Source: Brasilonema sp. CT11 (GTDB taxonomy: Bacteria > Cyanobacteriota > Cyanobacteriia > Cyanobacteriales > Nostocaceae). From it: 36,205 bases of DNA. Shown piece after piece: positions 18,631-26,228 of this stretch (positions within the stretch are counted from its first letter, which is position 1; every line of letters starts with the position of its first letter). The notes under the pieces were generated by a model, which was given only the letters and a program-made list of their open reading frames with translations, did not search any database and had not been told where the DNA came from. The position numbers and the translations under genes were made by a program. The DNA is taken from the NCBI RefSeq assembly GCF_017982655.1, contig NZ_JABXYX010000078.1, forward strand, positions 1 through 36,205, read 5' to 3'.

Positions 18631-19204
18631 ACCAGCTGTATTCCTAGATCGCGATGGAGTATTAAATGTTGAGGCTGGCTACATTGACCAACAAGAAGAT
18701 TTACATTTAATTCCTGGGGTTGCCAAGTCCCTGCGCCAGCTCAATGACCGAGGTATTTTTTGCTGTCTAGTTTCAAATCAATCGGGACCTGCCAGAGGTT
18801 ATTATCCAGATAGTCACGTACAAGCGTTACATCAGCGGCTTTGCCGACTCTTGGCACAGGAGGCTGGAGCAAAATTAGACGCTTTGTATTATTGTCCCTA
18901 CCTCAGCCCACCAGAAGGAGGACTAGACCCCGCGTACACGCGCTGGTCTACCTGGCGCAAACCCAATACAGGCATGTTGGTCGCAGCAGCTTGGGAACAC
19001 GATTTAGACCTCAACCACAGTTTTATGGTGGGGGACAAAGCAACTGATGTGGATATGGCACACAATGCTGGCTGTGTGGGTATTTTGGTGCAAACAGGTT
19101 TTGGCGATCGCGTTTTGGTGGGTGATTACCAGCACCACACAAAACCGGATTACATCGCCAAAGATTTAGCTGTAGCTGTTGAATGGATTTTACAGCAGTT
19201 ATAG
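18623..19204 (+). CDS. gmhB: HAD-IIIA phosphatase, D-glycero-D-manno-heptose-1,7-bisphosphate 7-phosphatase-like (GmhB)
   Basis: A 193-residue HAD phosphatase, in Gram-negatives removing the 7-phosphate of heptose bisphosphate on the way to ADP-heptose. Motif I is FLDRDGVLN (D9, D11), motif II is LVSNQSG, the lysine motif is RKPNTGM and motif III is MVGDKATDVDMA. The start is the GTG at 18623, inside the end of the preceding glycosyltransferase; the upstream frame is the glycosyltransferase's own DNA read out of phase. Unlike E. coli GmhB, the zinc loop with CxH...CxC is absent: it reads YYCPYLSPPEGG...TWRKP. Substrate specificity is therefore inferred mainly from its neighbour; a related histidinol-phosphatase-type HAD role is possible. 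Confidence 0.82.
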   Translation: MGKPAVFLDRDGVLNVEAGYIDQQEDLHLIPGVAKSLRQLNDRGIFCCLVSNQSGPARGYYPDSHVQALHQRLCRLLAQEAGAKLDALYYCPYLSPPEGGLDPAYTRWSTWRKPNTGMLVAAAWEHDLDLNHSFMVGDKATDVDMAHNAGCVGILVQTGFGDRVLVGDYQHHTKPDYIAKDLAVAVEWILQQL

Positions 19205-19282
19205 ATTAAAAAAAATACAAAAATACAAGTGCTACCGAGCTTCACTTCGGCACAGCTTGTCTCAAAAACTTTTGTTACTATC

Positions 19283-19311
19283 TAAAATCCGCTTTTTAAA
19301 GGCGGATTTTA
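19283..19311 (+). terminator. Rho-independent-like terminator after gmhB
   Basis: TAAAATCCGC (19283-19292) and GCGGATTTTA (19302-19311) form a perfect 10-bp stem with an AT-rich loop, 78 bases after the gmhB stop. The right arm carries four Ts but there is no longer T tract, so strength is uncertain. Confidence 0.6.
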
Positions 19312-19374
19312 GCTTATTAACTTTACTAACGAGTCAATACCATTATTAGACGCATAATAGCTTGACCTTTTATT

Positions 19375-19399
19375 CTTTTGCAAAATTTTTTTGCAAAAG
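19375..19399. repeat. AT-rich hairpin in the 19205-19849 gap
   Basis: CTTTTGCAAAA (19375-19385) and TTTTGCAAAAG (19389-19399) are perfectly complementary around TTT. It lies in a 645-base stretch without a gene, upstream of the orphan at 19850. Confidence 0.6.
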
Positions 19400-19533
19400 G
19401 CTAGTAGAAATAAGATATTTTCGGTAGATTTTTGATAGAGCAAATTTTTTAGGTAATCTACTACACATTTATCGTGTTTTGTCATTCTTGGGCATAAGTT
19501 GGAAGTTTAGCTTGGGTATAGCTTCTAGCCTAA

Positions 19534-19566
19534 TTTAATAAGATAACACTGAGTTATCTTATTAAA
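19534..19566. repeat. 14-bp stem-loop in the 19205-19849 gap
   Basis: TTTAATAAGATAAC (19534-19547) pairs perfectly with GTTATCTTATTAAA (19553-19566) around a five-base loop. Neither side has a long T-run. It is a second strong structure in the same gap. The remaining sequence up to 19849 is AT-rich with no gene seen. Confidence 0.6.
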
Positions 19567-19849
19567 AACCTTGAAATGACAAAGAAAATTAAAAAAGTAA
19601 CGAGTTTTTTATCTTGTTACGAAACTAATTCACGGGAACCAAAAATTTACGCTAGAACAAAGAATAGTAACCTTAGTGCAGCAAGCTCAGGATTCTCGGC
19701 TGCATGGCAACAAATACTTGCCATTCTTATCAGGTGTGGATAGCTTACCGATAGATCTAACGCGCCATGTTATGTGTTCCTTAACTTCCCTCTTGCTGTC
19801 AGGCTGGTGCATCTAACAAGAATGTGACGAAAAATACAAGGAAAAACAG

Positions 19850-20617
19850 ATGGCGATTCGAGTACATGGCTTCATGAGCAGCGGAAAACGTTACATCCAA
19901 GTAGAAAACCAACCTCACCACATCACTGGGATTTTCAAAACGCTCATGCACTTTTCAAAAAATATGCATCACTGTACGCTAAAAGATGCGGAAAATGCCT
20001 ATTTTAAACATGAGGAAGATGGAACAATTACTTTCTATCAACGTGAAAACTCTGAAGTTTGTGATTCAGTAGGAATTTGGACATATCTTGTCTATGAATG
20101 TCCAGAGGATGAAGAAAAAGTTTTCCCTGACTTATCTATTGATACAAGTGCAAAATCTTTGAAGCAATTGTTTGCTGGTTACAAAATTGTTCAAGTAACT
20201 GTAGACATAAAGGATTATCTCAAGTATCAATATATTCAAGATGAATATCTAGATGTTCAACTACCCTGTGATTGGAATACATCAGAAGGTAGAAAAATTG
20301 CCAACCTTCTTTTAGAAGAATTTAAGGCCTTTAAATCATCTACTATTTTTACAGAACGTGCTGGTCAAGAATACGGAAAAACCGTTTTAGACGGTTTTAT
20401 CAAAGCTGCACAAGAAGTTTTGGAAAACGGTGGAACTCTTAGAGACTTTGAATCTGCTCAATACGATGTGCTAAAGAAAATTAGAATTGATGACATGGCA
20501 AATTTAATTCTTGAGTATAACGATTATCGCATCTGGCAAGCGGCATTACCGAGTAAATCAAAAGCAGTTGAATATGCTTTTAGTACAGCATTAAGACTGA
20601 TATGCCGTATTAAGTAA
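19850..20617 (+). CDS. Unrecognised soluble protein (255 aa)
   Basis: I do not recognise this protein. It starts at an ATG with AAGGA about 10 bases upstream, and its codon use looks protein-like throughout. The first 110 residues are beta-rich with many histidines and aromatics (YIQVENQPHHITGIF, HCTLKDAENAYF). The middle is acidic (YECPEDEEKVFPDLS). The C-terminal 120 residues are helical (IANLLLEEFKAFKSS, VLDGFIKAAQEVLENGG). There is no signal peptide, membrane helix or catalytic motif I can name. It stands alone between an AT-rich structured gap and repeat DNA, with low GC, the look of an accessory or acquired gene. Confidence 0.75.
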   Translation: MAIRVHGFMSSGKRYIQVENQPHHITGIFKTLMHFSKNMHHCTLKDAENAYFKHEEDGTITFYQRENSEVCDSVGIWTYLVYECPEDEEKVFPDLSIDTSAKSLKQLFAGYKIVQVTVDIKDYLKYQYIQDEYLDVQLPCDWNTSEGRKIANLLLEEFKAFKSSTIFTERAGQEYGKTVLDGFIKAAQEVLENGGTLRDFESAQYDVLKKIRIDDMANLILEYNDYRIWQAALPSKSKAVEYAFSTALRLICRIK

Positions 20618-20642
20618 GTTAGTGGACAAAAGTGTTTCATGT

Positions 20643-20912
20643 GCGTTGTAAGCGAAAGGAAGCGAGCGCAGCAGTTTGCGATTGCTTCAGTCTGCCCAAC
20701 GGCAGATCTGTGTGCCAGCAGCAAAGGCTCGTGCTGTATGCGCTTTGCGCGCGCCCAGAGGGCGTTGCAAGAGCGTAGGCGTGCAGGAGATAAGAGTTTG
20801 CCAGTGGCATAAGGATGGAGATGTCGGTGCAGCACTGGCTGAGTGCGTTCCGTATGTTCACAGGGCACGCTACGCAAACGCAATTGCCTTGATTACGATT
20901 ATTTATGTCCAC
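20643..20912. repeat. GC-rich repeat patch
   Basis: This stretch contains GCGAGCGCAGCAGTTTGCG, GCGCGCGCCCAGAGGGCG and CACAGGGCACGCTACGC, fragments shared with the repeats at 3027-3205 (AGAGGGCACGCTACGCGAAC) and 9462-9588. Frames open on both strands because of the skewed composition; none looks like a protein. It fills the gap between the orphan gene and the remnant at 20927. Confidence 0.75.
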
Positions 20913-20926
20913 TGACTTAGTCTTGA

Positions 20927-21153
20927 TCTAAAGCACTTACAAGTAATAGAATACCCAGCCGTCGTGGTTCAGCAATCCTCAAAGAACTGCTCAAAAATCA
21001 TCGGTTTTACCTAGATATATATGAAACGGCTGGGCATTTGATTTTTTGCATCTCTCTAAAGATGAGAAAAAATTAGTCATAGTTACTAGTGATTTTAAGA
21101 TTCCCGACTTCGCCAAAGTTGTCGGGAATCTTGTTATTCACGTTCATGGGTAG
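20927..21153 (+). pseudogene. Possible frameshifted small gene remnant
   Basis: Two adjacent frames read like one protein. Frame A (from about 20957) gives SRRGSAILKELLKNHRFYLD, IYETAGHLIF. Frame B continues from 21046 as LHLSKDEKKLVIVTSDF, KIPDFAKVVGNLVIHVHG and stops with TAG at 21151-21153. They join if one T is added to the T6 run at 21042-21047. No ATG start is visible, since frame A is closed upstream by a TGA at 20924. I do not know the family. It may be a broken gene, or a sequencing-error frameshift in a short real gene. Confidence 0.4.
21097..21132. terminator. Stem-loop serving the minus-strand CRR6-like gene
   Basis: AAGATTCCCGAC (21097-21108) and GTCGGGAATCTT (21121-21132) form a perfect 12-bp stem with a 12-base loop, 50 bases beyond the stop of the minus-strand gene at 21182. 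On the minus strand it is followed by AAAATCAC, not a T-run, so it may be an intrinsic hairpin or repeat. It also overlaps the remnant above. Confidence 0.5.
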
Positions 21154-21181
21154 GATGCCCGTAGGGCTTATGATTTAATGA

Positions 21182-21655
21182 TTAAAACATTTCAAAGAAG
21201 GCATCATCTAACTCATAACCTAGGAGTTGTGCCATCGACTGGAGGCGAGATTTACTATGAATACCCTGCTGTTGTAACCAGTCGTTTAAAGCAAACAGCT
21301 TGTGCATTAAAAAGATTTCTAAAGCTTCAGGATTATACTGAATTCCTTCTTTGGTACTGAACTGGTGCGGGACAAGCATTGCTGCATAACGGGCAAATTC
21401 GCCAGTTTTCCAATCAAGTAAAAATACTAACCAGGGATAGCGAGTATCTAGACGGATAAACCAGAGGCGTACTTCTGGAATTTCTGAAAGTTCCCGTGGA
21501 TCGCCTGGTTCCAGAGTATAGTCGATATCAAAATGCAGTTGCTGCTCGTAGGATGCGATCGCCCCCTCTTGCAGCAATTTTTCAATCTCTGTGACTACGG
21601 GGGACAGATCCAAGGAGTTAATGCAGTCGGTGTTGAGTGGGATAGTGATTGTCAT
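21182..21655 (-). CDS. CRR6-like NDH-1 (NdhI) maturation factor
   Basis: A 157-residue soluble protein that I assign to the CRR6 family (formerly DUF1817). In Arabidopsis stroma, CRR6 is needed to assemble subunit NdhI into the NDH complex of cyclic electron flow. The stretches supporting this are LSEIPEVRLWFIRLDTRYPW, LLDWKTGEFARYAAMLVPHQ and EALEIFLMHKLFALNDWL. Length fits. The start is the ATG at 21655; eight upstream codons begin with TTG. It is monocistronic on the minus strand. The assignment rests on remembered family sequence, not a search. Confidence 0.75.
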   Translation of the reverse strand: MTITIPLNTDCINSLDLSPVVTEIEKLLQEGAIASYEQQLHFDIDYTLEPGDPRELSEIPEVRLWFIRLDTRYPWLVFLLDWKTGEFARYAAMLVPHQFSTKEGIQYNPEALEIFLMHKLFALNDWLQQQGIHSKSRLQSMAQLLGYELDDAFFEMF

Positions 21656-21822
21656 TGAAAGAGCAGCAGTGGTGCTCAAGAGTATGATCGAGAATCCACA
21701 GTAGCAGCTTTCGACTATTCACGCTACATATACTGTCAGATTGTCAACTAAAACGCCAATCACTGCAAAAATTCTCGCTTCATAGGTTAGCTGATAGAAA
21801 CATGATAGCATTTAAGTGGCGC

Positions 21823-21836
21823 TTTGTGTACACAAA
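21823..21836. promoter_or_regulatory. Perfect 14-bp palindrome abutting the start of the RHH gene
   Basis: TTTGTGTACACAAA is a perfect palindrome ending one base before the ATG at 21837. It occupies the place of a ribosome binding site, and no Shine-Dalgarno is seen. Ribbon-helix-helix proteins bind short palindromes and often repress themselves, so this is a candidate operator. Confidence 0.5.
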
Positions 21837-22010
21837 ATGAAAGAAAAATCGTTACGATTTAGGATGTCTGAACGTCGATACAATAAGCTGAAGCTATATG
21901 CAGCCAAAAAAGAAAAGACAATGACGCAACTAATAGAGGACTGGGTTGATAGGTTACCAAGCTTAGAAAATGGAGACTCCTCTATCACTCCTGGCACTGA
22001 ACAACCGTAG
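21837..22010 (+). CDS. Small ribbon-helix-helix DNA-binding protein (57 aa)
   Basis: A 57-residue protein opening MKEKSLRFRMSERRYNKLK followed by YAAKKEKTMTQLIEDWVDRL. A beta-strand of alternating basic and hydrophobic residues (SLRFRMS) followed by two helices is the CopG/Arc ribbon-helix-helix pattern. The tail (about 15 residues) is acidic and disordered. Such proteins are often antitoxins or plasmid-type regulators, but no toxin gene lies next to it: the downstream DNA is repeats. I chose the ATG at 21837 over the in-frame GTG at 21816, because the latter places the palindrome inside the coding region and adds residues outside the fold. Confidence 0.7.
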   Translation: MKEKSLRFRMSERRYNKLKLYAAKKEKTMTQLIEDWVDRLPSLENGDSSITPGTEQP

Positions 22011-22015
22011 GTTGT

Positions 22016-22075
22016 TGACCCTTCGACTGCGCTCAGGATCAACGGTGAGCGAAGCCTAACCGTTGACATTTAGGG
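22016..22075. repeat. Dispersed repeat with CTTCGACTGCGCTCAG core
   Basis: The stretch contains CCTTCGACTGCGCTCAGGAT and GTGAGCGAAG, and it is bounded by GGTTGTTGACC and CCGTTGACATT, which are partly complementary. A related core is at 17430-17450. It lies directly after the RHH gene stop. Confidence 0.65.
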
Positions 22076-22091
22076 GTGATTCGTCGCCTCC

Positions 22092-22146
22092 CGTCTTATA
22101 TCCCGACGCTATAACGGTATTCCGTTTAGCGTCGGGATATAAGACG
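22092..22146. repeat. Long perfect hairpin (19-bp stem plus inner stem)
   Basis: CGTCTTATATCCCGACGCT (22092-22110) pairs perfectly with AGCGTCGGGATATAAGACG (22128-22146), and the loop holds a further AACGG/CCGTT stem. There is no T-run after it. It is too long and regular for a simple terminator and looks like a MITE-type element or an RNA structure. Confidence 0.8.
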
Positions 22147-22652
22147 AAGAAGTTAAACTCTTGCCTTGCCTTCTGGATTATTGCCAAAAACTCTGGATTC
22201 ATGCTTAGGGATAATGACTGTTATCGGAATCTATAGCGAATTGCATCTGCATAAAATACAGCCCTCGCTAACCCTCCACTTGGTAAAGGACACAACAGAA
22301 GACAATTGACTGAAGACAAAACACTATTACAACAAGACAAAAATAAAAAGATGTGATTTTACTTATTTGGTGATGGTAGCTTTATTTGCTACGCCCGACG
22401 TACTAGCAGTAAAGTAGACGTTTGCAGCCATTTTAAGCTAAAGTTGTAATGAGTTCATTTTATATTGAGAGGGTGAAAAACCATTACTCAACCAGCACAA
22501 AAACTCTTCACCCTCACCTGTGATGTCCGCACTCATCAACAGCAAAAACACTGCTAAAGCGGAGCTAACAGGGTGCAAAATGTTGGATATATAAAATAAC
22601 AAATAAACACTTCCCAGGGAAAATTAACCCATCAGTTAATAAACTTTAAAAT
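22147..22652. other. Gene-free stretch ahead of the Fur-family gene
   Basis: I see no gene in these 506 bases. The DNA is AT-rich and unstructured apart from the candidate operator at 22623-22640. Short pieces such as CCACTTGGTAAAGGACACAAC have no recognisable meaning. The promoter of the Fur-family gene should be near the 3' end. Confidence 0.6.
22623..22640. promoter_or_regulatory. Candidate operator upstream of the Fur-family gene
   Basis: ATTAAC (22623-22628), six bases, GTTAAT (22635-22640) form an 18-bp 6-6-6 inverted repeat that ends 12 bases before the ATG. The AT-rich form and position suit autoregulation by a Fur-family dimer, but this is not a match to a known box that I can verify. 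Confidence 0.4.
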
Positions 22653-23102
22653 ATGCAAAAGCAAACGATATCAACAAAACCTATTCGTTCACTGGAAGAT
22701 GCTCTTGAGCAGTGTCAGGTACTGGGTATGCGCGTTAGCCGTCAGCGTCGCTTTATCCTAGAACTACTTTGGGAAGCAAGAGAGCATCTTTCTGCCAGAG
22801 AAATTTATGATCGCCTGAATCACGAAGGTAAAGAGATTGGGCATACCTCTGTTTATCAAAATTTAGAAGCGTTATCCAGCCAAGGCATCATTGAATGTAT
22901 TGAACGCTGTGATGGACGTTTATACGGCAATATTAGTGATTCCCACAGTCATGTTAACTGCTTGGATACCAATCAAATATTGGATGTTCATGTAGAACTA
23001 CCAGAAGAATTTATCCGTCAAATTGAAGAAAAAACAGGAGTACGGATTACTGAGTATAGTATTAACTTTTATGGTTACCGTAATTCGCAAGAAAGCACAT
23101 GA
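22653..23102 (+). CDS. Fur-family metal/peroxide regulator, PerR (FurC)-like
   Basis: A 149-residue repressor with an N-terminal winged helix (RVSRQRRFILELLWEAREHL, IGHTSVYQNLEALSSQGII) and a C-terminal dimer and metal domain with DSHSHVNCLD (H98, H100, C103). Cysteines are C21, C82, C86 and C103; there are no CxxC pairs, so the usual structural zinc site of Fur and Zur is missing. It resembles what I remember of the PerR/FurC branch of cyanobacteria, which controls peroxide defence. The subtype is less certain than the family. It is monocistronic. The downstream gap (23103-23320) has no gene. Confidence 0.88.
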   Translation: MQKQTISTKPIRSLEDALEQCQVLGMRVSRQRRFILELLWEAREHLSAREIYDRLNHEGKEIGHTSVYQNLEALSSQGIIECIERCDGRLYGNISDSHSHVNCLDTNQILDVHVELPEEFIRQIEEKTGVRITEYSINFYGYRNSQEST

Positions 23103-23320
23103 AGGTTGATAGTGAGTTGCGCCCAAGTGCAACCACTATCTGTTACCGATTACCAGATTCACTTTAGTTATCGTCATCGCCTACAACCGTTTTACCATCT
23201 GCATTTTCAATGACTCCAGAAGGGAGTGGATTGTGAAATAGTTCCAAGCAAAGAAACTACGCTCATTTGTCAAGCTTATTTACGACTAAAGTAAAAAAGC
23301 TTGCGTTTTTTAAGCAGATT

Positions 23321-25120
23321 ATGAGCGATCGCCCTTTAAGATTATTGTTAATAGATCAGGACCCCATCTTCCGATTAGGGCTAAGAGTAGCTTTGGAAGA
23401 ATTCCCCAATTTACAGGTGGTATCGGAGGCAGAAACAGACACTGCTGCATTGCAGATTTTAGCCAAACTTGCACAAGAAAATCCAAACCAAGTCAATTTA
23501 GTCGTTTTGGAATTGGGGAATAGTCGCTTTGTTTCTAGCCAGCAACTGGGTTTACAACTCTGTCGCCATTTGAAAACCCAGTACCCCAATCTGCCATTAT
23601 TACTTTTAAGTTCTGTTCAAGAACAAGGACTACTTCTAGCAGCAAAAGCTGCTGGGGTCGATGCTTACTGTCCTAAAGGAACTCCTATTTCTGAATTAGT
23701 GACCATTATGCACGATGTGGTGGCAGGTGGTTCATCCTGGGATTGGGAGATGGGAAAACAGAACATGAGGATTTACACAAACGAGGATGCAGGATATGCT
23801 CTTGAAAACCTCACGTCTTCTGAACTTCCTTTTGCTCAGTTACGCAAGCGTCTACGGTTATCAGGGATTGGGTACATCAACGTCACTTTGACACAAGTGA
23901 CAGCACAATTACAAGTTCCCGGATTAGCATTATTAGATCGGGCAGTGTTAGCTGGGCAAAGACGAGAATTGCTAGCAGCGCGTTGGCTGCTGAATCGATT
24001 ATTAGCTTCATCACTGGAAAGGCGACAGGAGGTACAGTCGCATTCACGTAATGTTTCTGCAAGCAATAATTTCGCATCTGCACAGTTGCAGTCTCCGATA
24101 AATTCTCTGCCAAGTACTTCTGTTTCCAAATTTGACTCACCAGCTTCTGTGCTGAGTCCTAGATCATTACAAGCGGCATTATTTGCATCCTGTCTTACCA
24201 AACTTCAGCTTCCTTTACAAAATGTGACAGCTACCCCTTTAGAAATTGATATTTTACGTGAAGACAAAAAACGTGATTTACTTTATCTTATTTTACAAAA
24301 AATTGCAGACGCACTAGATGAAATGCGTGCTTCTGTGGTAGAGATAAGCCAATTATATGAATTAAAAAGTACTGTGTTGCTGGATGTATGGCAATCAGCA
24401 ACTACGAGCTTTTTTGGCAAATTTTATCGGGTGCGAGTAGACAATAATAATTTAGAAATAGTTACTTTTCTTCTGCAAGATGCTGCTGTGGTGCGAGCCG
24501 AAATCCTCAATAAAATTCCTCTGATTGAGGAGTTATTTTCTTATCTCCTATTTCAAAGAAATTTGCAAATTGATAATACTTCCTATCCAGCAGCTAGCTT
24601 TGAAGCAAAGGAGTATGCAGAAATGATTCTGGAGAATCTCTTGATTCAGGTAGGCAATGGTGTTATGCAACCGTTGCTCAACTCTTTAGCAGATGTAGAA
24701 GAAGTGAAGCAAAATTTTTATGATCGTCAATTGATTTCCATACGACAAATTGAACGATTTAGAAATAATTTGTCGTGGAGATATCGCATTAGGAATTATG
24801 TGAATGAGCCAAAAGCAATTTTTGAAAGCCGCTATGAGCTATTTGTCTTTGCACCTCGCGGTATTGCCACAACTTCCATTTATGCGCCGCGTGGACAAGA
24901 GTTAACGCAACTTTCTGGTATTCCGCTAGTGGTCACGCTAGCAATAGAATTTCGTGATGCGATCGCTCCTCGTATACAATCGCTCTTATCCTTGTTTGGC
25001 ACTGGTGTTGTCTTTGTTCTCACGCAAGTTATTGGTCGTGGTATCGGTTTGATTGGTCGTGGTATTCTTCAAGGAATTGGCAGTGTTTCTTTAAGGGAAA
25101 AAAACAATAAAAAGTTATGA
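23321..25120 (+). CDS. Response-regulator-like protein with C-terminal DUF3685 (Ycf55-like) domain
   Basis: A 599-residue protein. Residues 5-135 form a CheY-like receiver: RLLLIDQD gives acidic D12 and D14, LLLLSSVQ gives S97/S98 and CPKG gives K119. The phosphorylation site, normally Asp in a VVLDL strand, reads VVLELGN with E64. The centre is long and helical (about 170-470). The C-terminal part includes RGIATTSIYAPRGQEL and a hydrophobic end (SLFGTGVVFVLTQVIGRGIG), which I assign to DUF3685, a cyanobacterial family related to plastid Ycf55; its function is unknown. The start is the ATG at 23321, with an in-frame non-ATG extension upstream. It has no DNA-binding output domain. A strong hairpin follows the stop. 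Confidence 0.83.
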   Translation: MSDRPLRLLLIDQDPIFRLGLRVALEEFPNLQVVSEAETDTAALQILAKLAQENPNQVNLVVLELGNSRFVSSQQLGLQLCRHLKTQYPNLPLLLLSSVQEQGLLLAAKAAGVDAYCPKGTPISELVTIMHDVVAGGSSWDWEMGKQNMRIYTNEDAGYALENLTSSELPFAQLRKRLRLSGIGYINVTLTQVTAQLQVPGLALLDRAVLAGQRRELLAARWLLNRLLASSLERRQEVQSHSRNVSASNNFASAQLQSPINSLPSTSVSKFDSPASVLSPRSLQAALFASCLTKLQLPLQNVTATPLEIDILREDKKRDLLYLILQKIADALDEMRASVVEISQLYELKSTVLLDVWQSATTSFFGKFYRVRVDNNNLEIVTFLLQDAAVVRAEILNKIPLIEELFSYLLFQRNLQIDNTSYPAASFEAKEYAEMILENLLIQVGNGVMQPLLNSLADVEEVKQNFYDRQLISIRQIERFRNNLSWRYRIRNYVNEPKAIFESRYELFVFAPRGIATTSIYAPRGQELTQLSGIPLVVTLAIEFRDAIAPRIQSLLSLFGTGVVFVLTQVIGRGIGLIGRGILQGIGSVSLREKNNKKL

Positions 25121-25151
25121 TTTGGCAATACTTGAGAAAGACACACAACAC

Positions 25152-25200
25152 AGAACTTTAAGGCAGAATGAAGCACTGGACAATTCCGCCTTAGAGTTCT
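25152..25200. terminator. Bidirectional terminator between converging genes
   Basis: AGAACTTTAAGGC (25152-25164) and GCCTTAGAGTTCT (25188-25200) pair over 13 bases with one mismatch. It lies between the stop of the DUF3685 gene (25120) and the stop of the minus-strand GT2 gene (25242). Confidence 0.6.
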
Positions 25201-25241
25201 TAGTACTGAGTTTTACCCAGTTTTTCACTTTTCAAAAATGC

Positions 25242-26123
25242 CTAATCAACGGAAGTTGATACTAACTGCGTAGCTTGATTCCCAGACACTTCTGCATCCA
25301 ACTTGGGTGTTGGCATATGCTTCATTTCCCAAACTTTTAGCAGAATTAGGTATTCGTAGAAAGCTTGCAACGTACACCAAGTAAACCCAGCGCGTCCGTC
25401 TAAGCAGCCACCTAAGATAAAATACATATACAAAAAACGTATAAGTGGTCTGGCTGGTAAGCGCAAGGACAAATTTTTTAAGGCGCGGCGTCGTTCGACT
25501 TCTGACTTCCCAAAAAATAAATCTTTCCAGCTAACTGTTCCGTTTTGTAACTGATGAAGGGTTTCTCTGGCTTCATCTGTGGAGTAACGGTTGTGTTTAT
25601 CAATCCAGCGGCTGAACCCCTTGCCAGAAGTATAATGAGGGTATGTTTCTTTCAAAAAGCTTGTTGAACCGTCACAAACTTCTCGTTCTGTATGACCGTA
25701 GTCTGTAAACCAGACTTTACCGTGGCGGAAAAGGCGCAGTTGGTAACGAGGATATTGGGTACTGCGGCGAATCCAAGAATTCATGAACATGACGCGTTCA
25801 GCGGCGTAGTAACCGATGTAATCTGGATTACGACTCACTTTTTGGCATTCCGCGAACAGTTCTGGCGTCATGCGTTCGTCAGCTTCTAGAATATAAACCC
25901 ATTCATACTTGGGAGATATATTTTCTAGCATCCAAGTACGTTGACGACCGTGGCTTTCAAAAGCGTGCTGAACCACACGAACTGGATAGCGGTTGGCTAT
26001 TTCGACGGTGCGATCGCTACTGCATGAGTCTACAACAATAATGTCATCTGATAGCATCGCCGATTCAATACAAGCGGCGATGTCTATTTCTTCGTTATAA
26101 GTCAATATGTAAATTGAAAACAT
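25242..26123 (-). CDS. Glycosyltransferase family 2
   Basis: A 293-residue GT-A enzyme in the WaaE/KdtX-like branch of GT2. MFSIYILTYNEEIDI is the nucleotide strand, IIVVDSCSSDRTVEIA follows, and YILEADERMTPEL carries the acidic E80-A-D82 in the DxD position. A likely membrane-associated region is LIRFLYMYFILGGCLDGRAG. It adds a sugar to a lipid-linked or polysaccharide acceptor; the sugar is not known. The start is the ATG at 26123; the 24 residues upstream in frame are not family-like. It is the last gene of the minus-strand block that includes HpsJ and the pseudopilins, so it may act in the same polysaccharide, but a terminator hairpin separates it from HpsJ. Confidence 0.9.
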   Translation of the reverse strand: MFSIYILTYNEEIDIAACIESAMLSDDIIVVDSCSSDRTVEIANRYPVRVVQHAFESHGRQRTWMLENISPKYEWVYILEADERMTPELFAECQKVSRNPDYIGYYAAERVMFMNSWIRRSTQYPRYQLRLFRHGKVWFTDYGHTEREVCDGSTSFLKETYPHYTSGKGFSRWIDKHNRYSTDEARETLHQLQNGTVSWKDLFFGKSEVERRRALKNLSLRLPARPLIRFLYMYFILGGCLDGRAGFTWCTLQAFYEYLILLKVWEMKHMPTPKLDAEVSGNQATQLVSTSVD

Positions 26124-26228
26124 TCGCAATCTTAAATTGATATGACTTGTCTTGTGCGGAATTTTACTTTGTTCTGGTAAATATATGCAAGTCAACTAAG
26201 ATCATCTTCATCAGGAATTAATAAAAGT

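Noticed and set aside
20524-20915. Frames on both strands beyond the orphan gene
   Set aside because: Composition of GC-rich repeats; overlapping frames in opposite directions with no homology.
20954-21034. CCCAGCCGT and ACGGCTGGG as stem of a structured RNA
   Set aside because: A 9-bp stem closing a 63-base loop with little internal pairing; the reading as a broken coding remnant explains the region better.
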